This document shows positions 1 through 8,504 of a stretch of 64,000 nucleotides of DNA, piece after piece. The DNA is from Andreprevotia sp. IGB-42 (GTDB taxonomy: Bacteria; Pseudomonadota; Gammaproteobacteria; Burkholderiales; Chitinibacteraceae). The position numbers and the translations under genes are program-made. Numbering within the stretch: position 1 is the stretch's first letter; every line of letters starts with the position of its first letter. Below the pieces are notes generated by a model. It searched no databases. It was not told the DNA's origin and saw nothing but the letters and a program-made list of their open reading frames with translations. Location: the NCBI RefSeq assembly GCF_009848685.1, contig NZ_WXTX01000017.1, forward strand, positions 1-64,000, read 5' to 3'.

Positions 1-137
1 TTCCCTGCATAGTCTTTTAGCCATTCCAGATAGACAAGATAATCTTCATCGGCAAAGAAACAAGCCTGACAATTATTACCCCGATGGATCAGATGCAGTG
101 GGAAACCGGGTAGATAAACACGGGCGCGACGTGGCAT
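1..137 (-). CDS. IS200-like / REP-associated tyrosine transposase, N-terminal fragment cut by window start
   Basis: The minus strand reads from an ATG at 137 and runs off the left edge after about 45 codons. The translation begins MPRRARVYLPGFPLHLI and continues with HRGNN and a FFADEDYLVYLEWL-like helix. This matches the N-terminus of Y1 (IS200/RAYT) transposases, where a leading L(P)G-x-x-x-H-x-x-x-RGN motif carries one histidine of the metal site. Only the first third is visible, so the second HUH histidine and the catalytic tyrosine cannot be checked. The hairpin and T-rich tract to its right fit the RAYT/REP association. It could equally be an intact gene continuing to the left. Confidence 0.75.
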   Translation of the reverse strand, partial: MPRRARVYLPGFPLHLIHRGNNCQACFFADEDYLVYLEWLKDYAG

Positions 138-171
138 AGGACATTCGAGTAAGTGAGCTCACTGGAAAAAT

Positions 172-190
172 AGACCATAAAACGTGGTCT
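172..190. repeat. REP-like inverted repeat next to the transposase
   Basis: Six-base arms AGACCA (172-177) and TGGTCT (185-190) flank a 7-base loop, followed by GTCCCC. It lies 35 bases upstream of the transposase start. Short hairpins of this kind are the usual substrate or flank of REP-associated tyrosine transposases. Whether it recurs elsewhere in the genome cannot be seen here. Confidence 0.45.
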
Positions 191-192
191 GT

Positions 193-252
193 CCCCTATT
201 TTTGTCTATTTTTTTCTTTTTTTCCCCTATTTTTTGCCTATTTTTTGTTTTG
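193..252. repeat. T-rich tract with repeated CCTATTTTT units
   Basis: A strongly pyrimidine-biased run in which the unit (C)CTATTTTT(T)G recurs about three times. It is unlike the GC-rich surroundings. It separates the transposase fragment from the M50 protease gene. No promoter can be assigned with confidence, and it may be a decayed element end. Confidence 0.4.
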
Positions 253-349
253 CGTTAAACCGGATTTTTCGGTGACTTCAACGCCACCCTTTACGCTATG
301 CTTGATCCTGCTTCCCAAGTTGCCGCGCCCCAACCCAAGTTGAATTGAT

Positions 350-3010
350 ATGAATGATCTGATCGAATTGTTGCCATGGCTATTCATCGCCCTGCTGTTT
401 ACGCCGCTACCGCTTTTGCTGGTGCTGTTTTATAACCTGCTGCAGGTGGTTGAGTACCCGTGCATCACGCAAATCGATGATCAGCCCCTCGTGCAGCAGG
501 CCGACGAACAGGTTGCTGTGGATGAGTTGGCTGCGCTTGGCTTCAGCATCGTCCGGCACGGGTCATTTTCGCTGGCCAGCCTGTCGCGGCGCTGGGTGCT
601 TTTTCGGCATGAAAATCAGATTGCATTCGCTTCGCTGATGTTCAGCCTTGGCCATGGCGGCAGCTATCCGGTTACATTTTGTAGTTTTACTGCAGAGGGT
701 ACTGCACTGCTTACCCATAACCGGTTGCTGCATTTGCTGGCAACACATCCGGCGGGGATCGAGGCTGCAGACCCGTATGCCGATAGCTTGCAAGCACATT
801 GGCAAGCGCACCTGGCAAGGCTGGAGGGGCGTTCGCTGAAACGGCCCGATGATGAAGAAATCTGCCGGCTTGCGCTGCAACAATGGCAGGATGCCTTTCC
901 CGCACGCGTTGCAGCAGGCATGCTGGTGCAGCGTGCTGGTGCATGGTTTTATACCGTCAGGCAGGCGTGGCGCATGGCGTGGAATACTGCGCGCGTACGC
1001 CGGAAAATGGCCAAACCCTATCTATCTGCATTGTCCGGTAGCCCGCACATCCCTGAGTTTTATACCTGTTGCTCGATGCAATTGGCCGAGCTGCAGCTGT
1101 TGCGGGGCAATCGGCCTTATTTGAATCTGCTGCTATTGCTTGGCACTGGCCTGGTGGCGTTGCTGGGCTGGGCACTGTACGCCAACTGGCAGACCGGTTT
1201 GGCGTTGATCATCATCCTGTTGGTGCACGAGGCAGGCCATGCGCTGGCAATGCGCCTGTTTGGTTACGGTGATGTGAAGATGTTCTTCCTGCCTTTCCTG
1301 GGCGCGGTGGTTACCGGGCAGCCCAAGTCGGTGGCAGCGTGGAAGCAGGCCGTCATGTATCTGGCCGGACCGTTGCCGGGGCTGATTGCTGGGGTGGTCT
1401 TGTTGCTGACGCTGGGCCCGGTCCAGCAAGCATTGCCAGCGGTGAACTGGCACCTGGTGGCCAGCATGGCGGTGTTCATCAATCTGTTCAATTTGCTGCC
1501 GGTTACACCGCTCGATGGTGGTCGCCTGGTCGAGCTGGCCCTGCTGCAGCGCTGGCCTTGGGCCAGGCTGGCATTCACCTTGCTCAGCGCCATCGGTATG
1601 GCGGTTGCTGCACGGTTCCTGCAGGCGCCGCTGTTGTGGGTATTACCAGTATTCCTGCTGCTGGGCATCCGGCAGCAATGGCGGCAGGTACAGCTGATGC
1701 GCATGGCTGACCGCAACCAGCCGGAAGATGCCCAGCTACTGAAGCTGTTTACCCACGCCCGCCAATTGGCGCCGCAGCAACCCTTTGCCAAGCTCAATGC
1801 GCTGGTGCGCGGGGTACTGGCCAGCCACAAGGTCCATACCGCGCGCTGGTGGGAAAGCTGCGCCATCGTACTGTTGCTGATCGCACCATGGAGCGTTGCC
1901 GCCTGGGCCGTTTACGATGCGATGTGGACGCGCACTGATGTTCCACAATTTACCGAACAGCCAGCGCCCAGGCAGCGTACCCAGCTGCAGCGGGAGTTCG
2001 ATGCCTATTTCGAAGATGAAGAAGACAACTACGATCTTGAGCCGGCCAAATGGCGCGACCGGCATCAGCAACTGGCGAAAATAGCGGCCAAGCTGCCGGC
2101 AGATGATCCCCGTCAGGTTGATCTGGCGGTGGATCAGGTTGCAGGGTCGCCGGTGTCTGAACGTGTCGCCGCGCTCGATGCCATTCTCGCCTCGGGCAAA
2201 CAGGGCGAGTTCAACGGGCGTGATGTGCTGGTCCAGATGGAGCTGCAATATGCCACCGCTTCCTATGGCCAGGAGCCAGCCCAGCAGGTGCAGACATTGC
2301 AGGCTGCCCTTGCCAACATCGAGCACCTCGCGCCCGGCCGGCTTTTGGCAACGCTGGATACGCGCATTGCGCTGGCACATGCCAAAGACCTGGCTGGCGA
2401 TAGCCCCGCAGCGCAAAGCATGCTGGTGGATTTGCTGGGCAGGGCTGAAGTCAAACGTGACCCGGATGCTTATGACTTGGTTGGCAGCAAACTCACCTGG
2501 TTCCATATCGCCCACCAGCAATACGGCAAAGCGCAGCAACTGCAGCACCAGATCAGGCAGTTTGGGAACGCCCAGCCCAAGCCGTGGCGGCGATTCAATG
2601 CTGATCTGGATCTGGCATGGCTGCAGTTATTGTCTGGCGACAAAGCCACCGGCTTGGCCACTATGGGCAATGCCGCCTATAGCCACCCCAAGCCACCCCG
2701 CTTGAGCCAGCGCCTGTTGGGCGTCGGTTATGTGCGGCCACATTTGCGGTTGCCGGCCGATATGGCGTATGCGCTGGCAGCCAACGGCCAGACTGCAGAG
2801 GCACGTGCTTTGCTTGGCAAAACCGACTGGGAATGTCGGCTGTTCCAGGAGCATGAAACCTATCGCGATAGCGCGCCATGGCAACAGGCCCGTACCGGGG
2901 CGTTATTCAAAACGCTGAAAGAACTCTGCCCGCAGGCTGTAGCGGGCAAGGCAGTCGGGCCGGCCATCATGATGATGGCCGCTCGCTGCGCTGGCACGGC
3001 AACGCATTGA
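350..3010 (+). CDS. Large M50-family (site-2 protease-like) membrane metallopeptidase
   Basis: An 886-residue polytopic membrane protein. The zinc-binding motif HEAGH lies at residues 293-297, in a hydrophobic segment that starts near 283. The second M50 motif, N-x-x-P-x-x-P-L-D-G-G, ends at 388-391, where D389 should be the third zinc ligand. Established for the family: intramembrane cleavage of membrane-anchored substrates. The extra parts are unusual. About 240 residues with an N-terminal TM helix (10-33) precede the catalytic core. After another TM helix near residue 515, about 370 soluble, helical, Ala/Leu/Gln-rich residues follow, possibly TPR-like. Typical RseP/SpoIVFB proteins are about half this length. 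No substrate or anti-sigma factor gene is adjacent. Substrate and role are unknown. Confidence 0.8.
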   Translation: MNDLIELLPWLFIALLFTPLPLLLVLFYNLLQVVEYPCITQIDDQPLVQQADEQVAVDELAALGFSIVRHGSFSLASLSRRWVLFRHENQIAFASLMFSLGHGGSYPVTFCSFTAEGTALLTHNRLLHLLATHPAGIEAADPYADSLQAHWQAHLARLEGRSLKRPDDEEICRLALQQWQDAFPARVAAGMLVQRAGAWFYTVRQAWRMAWNTARVRRKMAKPYLSALSGSPHIPEFYTCCSMQLAELQLLRGNRPYLNLLLLLGTGLVALLGWALYANWQTGLALIIILLVHEAGHALAMRLFGYGDVKMFFLPFLGAVVTGQPKSVAAWKQAVMYLAGPLPGLIAGVVLLLTLGPVQQALPAVNWHLVASMAVFINLFNLLPVTPLDGGRLVELALLQRWPWARLAFTLLSAIGMAVAARFLQAPLLWVLPVFLLLGIRQQWRQVQLMRMADRNQPEDAQLLKLFTHARQLAPQQPFAKLNALVRGVLASHKVHTARWWESCAIVLLLIAPWSVAAWAVYDAMWTRTDVPQFTEQPAPRQRTQLQREFDAYFEDEEDNYDLEPAKWRDRHQQLAKIAAKLPADDPRQVDLAVDQVAGSPVSERVAALDAILASGKQGEFNGRDVLVQMELQYATASYGQEPAQQVQTLQAALANIEHLAPGRLLATLDTRIALAHAKDLAGDSPAAQSMLVDLLGRAEVKRDPDAYDLVGSKLTWFHIAHQQYGKAQQLQHQIRQFGNAQPKPWRRFNADLDLAWLQLLSGDKATGLATMGNAAYSHPKPPRLSQRLLGVGYVRPHLRLPADMAYALAANGQTAEARALLGKTDWECRLFQEHETYRDSAPWQQARTGALFKTLKELCPQAVAGKAVGPAIMMMAARCAGTATH

Positions 3011-3073
3011 TCGCAAATTGACGGCAGGCGCGCTGCATGTGATTCAAAGCCAGCCTGAATGGGGCAATGCCGG

Positions 3074-3107
3074 ATCAACAATGCCCCGAACTTGGGGCGT
3101 TGTTGAT
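3074..3107. terminator. Hairpin between convergent M50 gene and chitinase gene
   Basis: Fourteen-base arms (3074-3087 and 3094-3107) pair with a single G-T position around a 6-base loop. There is no clear T run on either side, so termination would have to rely on the strong stem. It sits between two convergent genes, where a shared terminator is expected. Confidence 0.5.
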
Positions 3108-3125
3108 GCAAACGCTGCAATGGCA

Positions 3126-5483
3126 TTACCAGGCCAGCTTTTCCTCCTCCAGTAGCTTCTGCAATTGTGCGGCAATCAGCTCGTGGTCTTTGGCGGATGG
3201 GTGCCATTCACAACCCAGCGCATCCAGCCCGCCATATTCAAAGTAGCGCACCTGTTTGTCGCCAGCAGCTTGTGCTTCGGCCACCACTTCCTTTACCGCG
3301 GGGATGAAGTCATCGGCTTGCCAGATTGGTGTGGCACTGGGGATCAGCAGCGTTTGCGGGCCGTATTGCTGGCGCAGTTTGGCCAGAAAGGCGTGGTAGG
3401 CCGCCTTGTACTGCTGCTTGCGCGTCGCAGCAGTCCATGCTTCGCCGGTTTTTACCGGGCGTGAGAAATCGTTGATGCCAAGGCCGATCACCACCACTTG
3501 CGGTTTCCAGCTCGCCGGGCGTACCCAGGTGCTGCCGGGTGTGCCGGGCAGTGCCAGATCGTAATAGCTGCGGTAATGGGTTGGGGCCAATGCGCCATCG
3601 AAGTTGCGGATCATCCCCAAGCCGGAGTAGCCGTTGATCTGGAAATCTGCGCCATAGTGTTGTGCTGTGATTGCGCCAAAGCTGCGTGTGGCATCGGTGG
3701 TGGCAAAAATCTGCTGTGGCGTGCATTCGCGCCCGGCACTGCGGCTGCCATAGCCCACCGTGTATGAATCACCGATGAATTCCATCTGCCGCGCTGCCGC
3801 TGCGGGCGGTGCCAGCAGCTTGCCATCTTCCGCAGCCACAAAGCCCAGAAAGCGCGCTACGTAATCCGGCGCTTCGGTACGGCGTGCCACACGTACCGTG
3901 TGCTCGCCGGGCTGCAGGTTTTTCACCCACACCGTGGTGTTGCCCGGCTTGATCACGTCGGCAGCCAGTTTGCCGTCCACCAGCACGTCATAATGGTTGA
4001 GCGTATCGTTGAATTTGACCCCGATGCTGCTGCCACTGAAGCGGCCGTCAAAGTACACGCCCGGCCAGCCATGCTGCGCGCTCGTTTTCTCCAGCGCCAC
4101 CTTGCCGGCGGTCCGCACGTAATCCATCGGGCTGATGCTCAGGCCATCGTGAATGATCTTCAGCAAATCCTGATCACGGTCGGCAGTGATCTCCCAGATC
4201 ATTGCGCCGCCCAGCCGGTTTTCCTTCAGGAAAGCCACCTTGGTTGCAATCGATTGCGGGTCTTCGTAGCTGATCGATGCCTGCTTGGCCGCGTTGTACA
4301 GATACGGCACCTTGGCGCTGTCAGACCAGTAGCGTGTATAGCCGTTCTTGTTGATGTAGTTGGCTTTCAAATCCTGATAATCCAGGTTGCCCTCGGTATC
4401 GCCTTTCCAGGTGCCTGCGCCCATGCCGGTGCAATGCACATACATGCCGTTATTGCTGGCCGGGCAGCCGGTCCAGATATGGCCCGGTAGCTCGAACCCC
4501 ATCACCAGCTTCTCTGGCGCCACGCCCAGCGACAGATACGTCTTGATCGAATTGGCAATGTTGAAGATACCGGCATTCGGGCCCGGGTTGGCGGCATCGG
4601 CATACAGCGGGGCGATATGGCCGCTATCCAGGTTCCATGCCCCGGCATATTCGTAGGTCATCACGTTCAGCCAGTCCGCCGATTGCAGTACCGCCTGCCA
4701 GTTGATCTTGGGCAGGTTGTGCGGGTTCACCTCGGTGGCCAGCGTCAGCAGGTAGGGCTTGCCGTCGGCCTTGCCGGCTTCATCCAGCCGCGCCCGCACG
4801 GTCTTGAACAGCAATGGAAAATTGGCCGGGTCTTCCGCGCGCATGGTGTTGCCCGGCCAGCCATAATGGGTAGGGAATTCCCAATCGATATCCGCGCCAT
4901 CAAAGCCATATTTGCGGATAAACGCAACCACGCTGTCGGCAAACACGCTGCGGTTGGCTTCAGTCAGCGCAATGGTCGAAAAATCCTTGGACCAGGCCGC
5001 GCCGCCAATCGAAATCAGTGTTTTCAGATGCGGGTGTTTCCGCTTCAGCCGCAGCAAATCCGGAAAGTTCTTTTCGTCCGACCAGCGATCACCCAACACC
5101 ACTTTGCCATCGACGATATTGGCAAAAGCGTAATTGATATGGGTGAGTTTTTCTGCAGGAATCGATAGCGGCGAGTAATCACGGTACATCGCCCAGGATA
5201 CGTAATACGCTACCTTTTTGTATTCCAGCGGCGCGGCGGTTGAGGTTGCCGGTAACTGTGCTGCTTCTACCAACTGCCACAAGCCCGGTGCGCTCGCAGG
5301 GTTGACACCACTGTTTGCCTGCGTGGCCTGCAACGCAGCGTATTGCTTGCCATCAAACTCGACTTTCGCTGCTGCCGGATAGCTGGCGCCAGCTTGCCAT
5401 GTTGCTGCCTGTGCGCCTGCAGCCAGCATCAGCCCGGCGGCCAGTATTGCAAGCAGCGCCCATCGCGTTCTTCCTGCGTTCAT
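3126..5483 (-). CDS. Secreted chitinase: CBM5/12 + GH18 + C-terminal CE2-like SGNH esterase
   Basis: A 785-residue protein with a GGGGAG ribosome site before its ATG. A signal peptide covers about residues 1-26. A small chitin-binding CBM5/12-like module follows at about 27-73. The GH18 catalytic domain spans about 90-450 and carries DGADIDWE at 195-202, with E202 the expected acid/base. A jelly-roll-like segment (about 470-555) leads into an SGNH hydrolase (about 565-780) with GDSY (nucleophile S573), GIND (N671) and a GCEWHPS block (H761). That order, beta-sandwich then SGNH, is the CE2 carbohydrate-esterase layout. GH18 should cut chitin; the esterase could remove acetyl groups, but its substrate is inferred only. 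The gene stands alone, convergent with the M50 gene. Confidence 0.9.
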   Translation of the reverse strand: MNAGRTRWALLAILAAGLMLAAGAQAATWQAGASYPAAAKVEFDGKQYAALQATQANSGVNPASAPGLWQLVEAAQLPATSTAAPLEYKKVAYYVSWAMYRDYSPLSIPAEKLTHINYAFANIVDGKVVLGDRWSDEKNFPDLLRLKRKHPHLKTLISIGGAAWSKDFSTIALTEANRSVFADSVVAFIRKYGFDGADIDWEFPTHYGWPGNTMRAEDPANFPLLFKTVRARLDEAGKADGKPYLLTLATEVNPHNLPKINWQAVLQSADWLNVMTYEYAGAWNLDSGHIAPLYADAANPGPNAGIFNIANSIKTYLSLGVAPEKLVMGFELPGHIWTGCPASNNGMYVHCTGMGAGTWKGDTEGNLDYQDLKANYINKNGYTRYWSDSAKVPYLYNAAKQASISYEDPQSIATKVAFLKENRLGGAMIWEITADRDQDLLKIIHDGLSISPMDYVRTAGKVALEKTSAQHGWPGVYFDGRFSGSSIGVKFNDTLNHYDVLVDGKLAADVIKPGNTTVWVKNLQPGEHTVRVARRTEAPDYVARFLGFVAAEDGKLLAPPAAAARQMEFIGDSYTVGYGSRSAGRECTPQQIFATTDATRSFGAITAQHYGADFQINGYSGLGMIRNFDGALAPTHYRSYYDLALPGTPGSTWVRPASWKPQVVVIGLGINDFSRPVKTGEAWTAATRKQQYKAAYHAFLAKLRQQYGPQTLLIPSATPIWQADDFIPAVKEVVAEAQAAGDKQVRYFEYGGLDALGCEWHPSAKDHELIAAQLQKLLEEEKLAW

Positions 5484-5964
5484 GTGGTCTCCCCGTGGAT
5501 CGTTGTGCGAGCTATGCTGTCAATCCGTTTTTATCTGCCGCGCTATCAATGCAGCGGGGCTGATCGAGTATATGGAGCAGGCACGAAACGCAACAACAAG
5601 CTCAACAATGCACGAATTTAATTACATGCTTATCCGGGTGTTTGTTGTTGTCAGTTTACAAGGGGAAATGATTGGCGCCGCTCGACAAAAACAAAATGCC
5701 TTTCCTGGGTAATGAGTCGCATGGGGTCGTGCATGCGCTGCCCATCGGGATTCAAAGAAGAATTTTTACGATTGCCGCATAAACTTGCTTACCAATACCG
5801 AATGCTTTCCAGCAGGCCACCACTGTGAGTGGCAGGTGTTGTTTCAGCCCCCGATTGCCGGGCTGGAACGGGATTCAGACAAAATCTGCAATGGGATGCC
5901 CCCGCGCTGGCTTGCATTGGATCATTGCAAAGCAGAATACATGGGCGGGTAGGGGGCGGTATGC
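5484..5964. other. Intergenic region upstream of chitinase and downstream of nadR
   Basis: 481 bases lying behind the leftward chitinase start and after the leftward nadR stop. It must hold the chitinase promoter. I see no convincing RNA gene, conserved ORF or T-tailed terminator. Only short overlapping ORFs without homology signals are present. Confidence 0.5.
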
Positions 5965-7011
5965 TCAGCGCCCCAGCAATGCATCCAGCTGCGCCAGACG
6001 GCTTGCCACGTCACCGGTCACTTGCACATAAGGGATGCCGCGTTCGGCCAACTCACGCTGGTACCACGCATGCTGCAACTGCCGGAATGCATCGCCTTGG
6101 CGGGTGCCATCCTGCACGAAGGGGAAATCTGCCGCGCATAGCACCACCAACGCATACGGGCGCAAGGCCAGCTCGAACAGCGCAGCCTCGGCCTGGCCGA
6201 AGTAGTGCAGGCAATAGAACAGCGTGGTCAGTGGCGAGGTATCGCATACCACGTAGCGGTGTGCTCGCCGGCTGGCCGCTTCTTCATGCCGGATTTGCGT
6301 TTGTGCGATCAGCAGCAGATCTTCATAACGCAGGTCTCCGGCTTTTTCTTCCCACAGTGTACGGCCATATTCCGCCACATACGTGGTGCCCAGGTGGACG
6401 GCTAGCGCGGCGCTCAGCGTGCTCTTGCCGGATGATTCACCGCCCAGCAGGCAGATTCGGCCAATGAAATCACCGTATACCTCGGGCGCAAGATGCTGGC
6501 GGTGCGCATGGATGTCCTGGCGCAGCAAGGTGCCGGAAACCCGGTCCGGTGCTTGCGGGCGTGGCAGGTAAACATGGGCAACGGCATGGGGCGCGCGCAG
6601 GTGCTGGCTGAAATCGGCAGCCAACACTGCGGCAAAGCCATCGCCATAATCCTCGCCGGTAAACACCGCATCCATCGTATTGTGCAGGACGTGCAGGCAA
6701 AGCTGCGCCACGAAATGCCGGTGCACATCGTCTGGCGCATCATTGTGCGGAAATGGTTCGATCTGCAGGCCGGCCGCGCGCCATTGCAAGACTTTCCCTG
6801 TCGTTACCACCAACCGCGTGGCAGCGGGGAAGCGTGCCGCCAGCCATTGTTCGCGCCGTTCCGGTTCATGGCCGGCAAACTCCGGCAGGGTATAGCTGAT
6901 GATGAATAGCTGTTCGCACTGCGCTTGCGCGGCATGCAGCAGGCGTTCGTGCCCCGCATGCAGCGGTGCAAACTTGCCCACCACCAAGCCGTACCGGAAG
7001 CGCGTCATCAT
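5965..7011 (-). CDS. nadR: NadR-type NMN adenylyltransferase / ribosylnicotinamide kinase
   Basis: A 348-residue bifunctional enzyme. The N-terminal nucleotidyltransferase carries KFAPLHAGH at 13-21 and VSGTLLR at 158-164, the usual NMNAT signature pair. The C-terminal P-loop kinase has GGESSGKST at 190-198. The reactions are phosphorylation of nicotinamide riboside to NMN and adenylation of NMN to NAD. Unlike E. coli NadR there is no N-terminal helix-turn-helix, so it is an enzyme only; regulation is probably left to nrtR. Its ATG overlaps the pnuC stop (ATGATGA at the junction), which shows translational coupling with the transporter supplying its substrate. It is the last gene of the leftward NAD operon. 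Confidence 0.93.
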   Translation of the reverse strand: MMTRFRYGLVVGKFAPLHAGHERLLHAAQAQCEQLFIISYTLPEFAGHEPERREQWLAARFPAATRLVVTTGKVLQWRAAGLQIEPFPHNDAPDDVHRHFVAQLCLHVLHNTMDAVFTGEDYGDGFAAVLAADFSQHLRAPHAVAHVYLPRPQAPDRVSGTLLRQDIHAHRQHLAPEVYGDFIGRICLLGGESSGKSTLSAALAVHLGTTYVAEYGRTLWEEKAGDLRYEDLLLIAQTQIRHEEAASRRAHRYVVCDTSPLTTLFYCLHYFGQAEAALFELALRPYALVVLCAADFPFVQDGTRQGDAFRQLQHAWYQRELAERGIPYVQVTGDVASRLAQLDALLGR

Positions 7012-7568
7012 TGCAGCGCAAGCTCACGGCGCCAGCGGTACAGGCCGTACCACGCGTTAAACCAGAAAATCAGGTACAGCCCGGCAGTGATATACAGCCC
7101 CCGCGAGGCATACAGCGGCACTGCAATGGTGTTGACCAGCAGCCATGCATACCAGTTTTCCAGCCGTCGCCCCATCAACAGAAATTGTGCCAGCACGCTG
7201 AAGGTCAGCACCAGCGAATCCAGCCAGGGCGACCACGCATCGGTAAAGCGGTGCAGTATCGTCGCATAGGCCACGGCCACAGCAATCGCCAGGCCCGCCA
7301 CTACCACAGCGTGTGGCCGGGAGGTGCGCCGTATCGGCGTCGGCGCCCCTTGGCTGCCACGCACCCAGTTGATCCAGCCCAGAATGCTGCTGACGATGAA
7401 AAACGCCTGCAAGGTCACATCGGCATAGAGTTTGGCCTCGAAGAACACCCAGCCATACAGTACACAGCCGAGCAGCCCTATCCACCAAGTGTGCACATTA
7501 TTGCGGGCCGCCAGCCAGACGGATGCGGCATAGCTGATGCTGGCGGCGAGTTCGGGGGTGGAAAACAT
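7008..7568 (-). CDS. pnuC: PnuC nicotinamide riboside transporter
   Basis: A 186-residue integral membrane protein with about six to seven hydrophobic segments and the PnuC-typical WIGLLGCVLYGWVFFEAKLYAD and Trp-rich ILGWINWVRG stretches. PnuC proteins admit nicotinamide riboside by facilitated diffusion, trapped by phosphorylation inside the cell. The gene overlaps the downstream nadR kinase gene by four bases and starts five bases after the ADP-ribosylglycohydrolase stop. That fixes it in an operon with its metabolic partner and supports NR as the substrate rather than thiamine. Confidence 0.93.
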   Translation of the reverse strand: MFSTPELAASISYAASVWLAARNNVHTWWIGLLGCVLYGWVFFEAKLYADVTLQAFFIVSSILGWINWVRGSQGAPTPIRRTSRPHAVVVAGLAIAVAVAYATILHRFTDAWSPWLDSLVLTFSVLAQFLLMGRRLENWYAWLLVNTIAVPLYASRGLYITAGLYLIFWFNAWYGLYRWRRELALQ

Positions 7569-7573
7569 GGGTT

Positions 7574-8497
7574 TCAGTCCGGGTTGATGGTGGCGGCAGA
7601 ACGTTCGTTGAACAGGCGCATTGCCAATTGACTGATTTCCTCTCCCATCACCAGCCTGGATAGCCAGTGTAGCGGGATGGCCTTTACGCCGTAATGCGCG
7701 CCAGCAATCTGGCCGCAGATTGCAGCGGTGGTATCCGCATCATCCCCAAGGTTCGCAGCGGCCAGAATGGCTGATTCAAAATCCGTGGTGTGCCAGAAGC
7801 ACCACAATGCGGCCTCCAGCGAATCAACAACATAACCATTGCCACGTATTTCGTTGATGGACTTATCGCGCCAATCGCCCGCCGCGAGCGGGACCACTTT
7901 TTTGGCGATTGCCTTGTAGCCGGTGCCAAACAGTATGGTTTCCTTGCTTTCACCTGCAAGGCCCGCGCGCAATTGCGCTGCAAACAGGCGTGTGCATTCG
8001 ATGGCTTCTTCCGCGCCATGTGTGGTCCTGGCGCTCTCCCCGGCATATCGAATGACTTGCGCCGGGTTTTCAAAGAAATACATGGGAACGGGGGCAAGCC
8101 GCATCAGTGAACCGTTGCCTGCCGTATCGGGCTCGATAGAACCGCTGAACGGATCGCCGCTGCTGCGATAGCGCTGCAATGCGCGTGCCACCGTCATGCC
8201 GATATCAAAGCATTCACCGGTGCTGCTCATATAGCCATAGCTGGCCCAATTGCAGTAGCGGTTCATCTGGTCTTCTGCATTGAACCCATGGCGGTGCAAC
8301 AAGCTGTGTACCAAGCACAGTGCCATCGAGCAATCGTCCGTCCACGCCCCGGCGGGCAGATCAAACGGCCCCCCGCCTACCATGTCGGTAACAGGTGCAA
8401 ACGTGCCGCGCGGGCTGAATTCAACCGTAGTGCCTACCGCATCGCCGCAGGCCAGCCCCAGCAGGCAGCCGCGGTATCGTTCCAGTTCTGTGGGCAT
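7574..8497 (-). CDS. ADP-ribosylglycohydrolase (DraG/ARH family)
   Basis: 307 residues from the ATG at 8497, chosen because longer readings overlap nrtR and lose family similarity. The family start RYRGCLLGLACGDAVG is at 7-22. The first metal-binding motif is WTDDCS near 52-57 (T53, D54, D55; the usual Thr/Ser after DD is Cys). The second is NLGDDADTTAAICGQIAGA near the C-terminus. Together these give the two-metal site that hydrolyses N- or O-linked ADP-ribose. It lies seven bases after nrtR and before pnuC. The target could be ADP-ribosylated protein or a small ADP-ribose derivative, with recycling to the NAD pool as the likely purpose. No DraT-like transferase is in the window. Confidence 0.9.
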   Translation of the reverse strand: MPTELERYRGCLLGLACGDAVGTTVEFSPRGTFAPVTDMVGGGPFDLPAGAWTDDCSMALCLVHSLLHRHGFNAEDQMNRYCNWASYGYMSSTGECFDIGMTVARALQRYRSSGDPFSGSIEPDTAGNGSLMRLAPVPMYFFENPAQVIRYAGESARTTHGAEEAIECTRLFAAQLRAGLAGESKETILFGTGYKAIAKKVVPLAAGDWRDKSINEIRGNGYVVDSLEAALWCFWHTTDFESAILAAANLGDDADTTAAICGQIAGAHYGVKAIPLHWLSRLVMGEEISQLAMRLFNERSAATINPD

Positions 8498-8504
8498 GTG
8501 GTTC

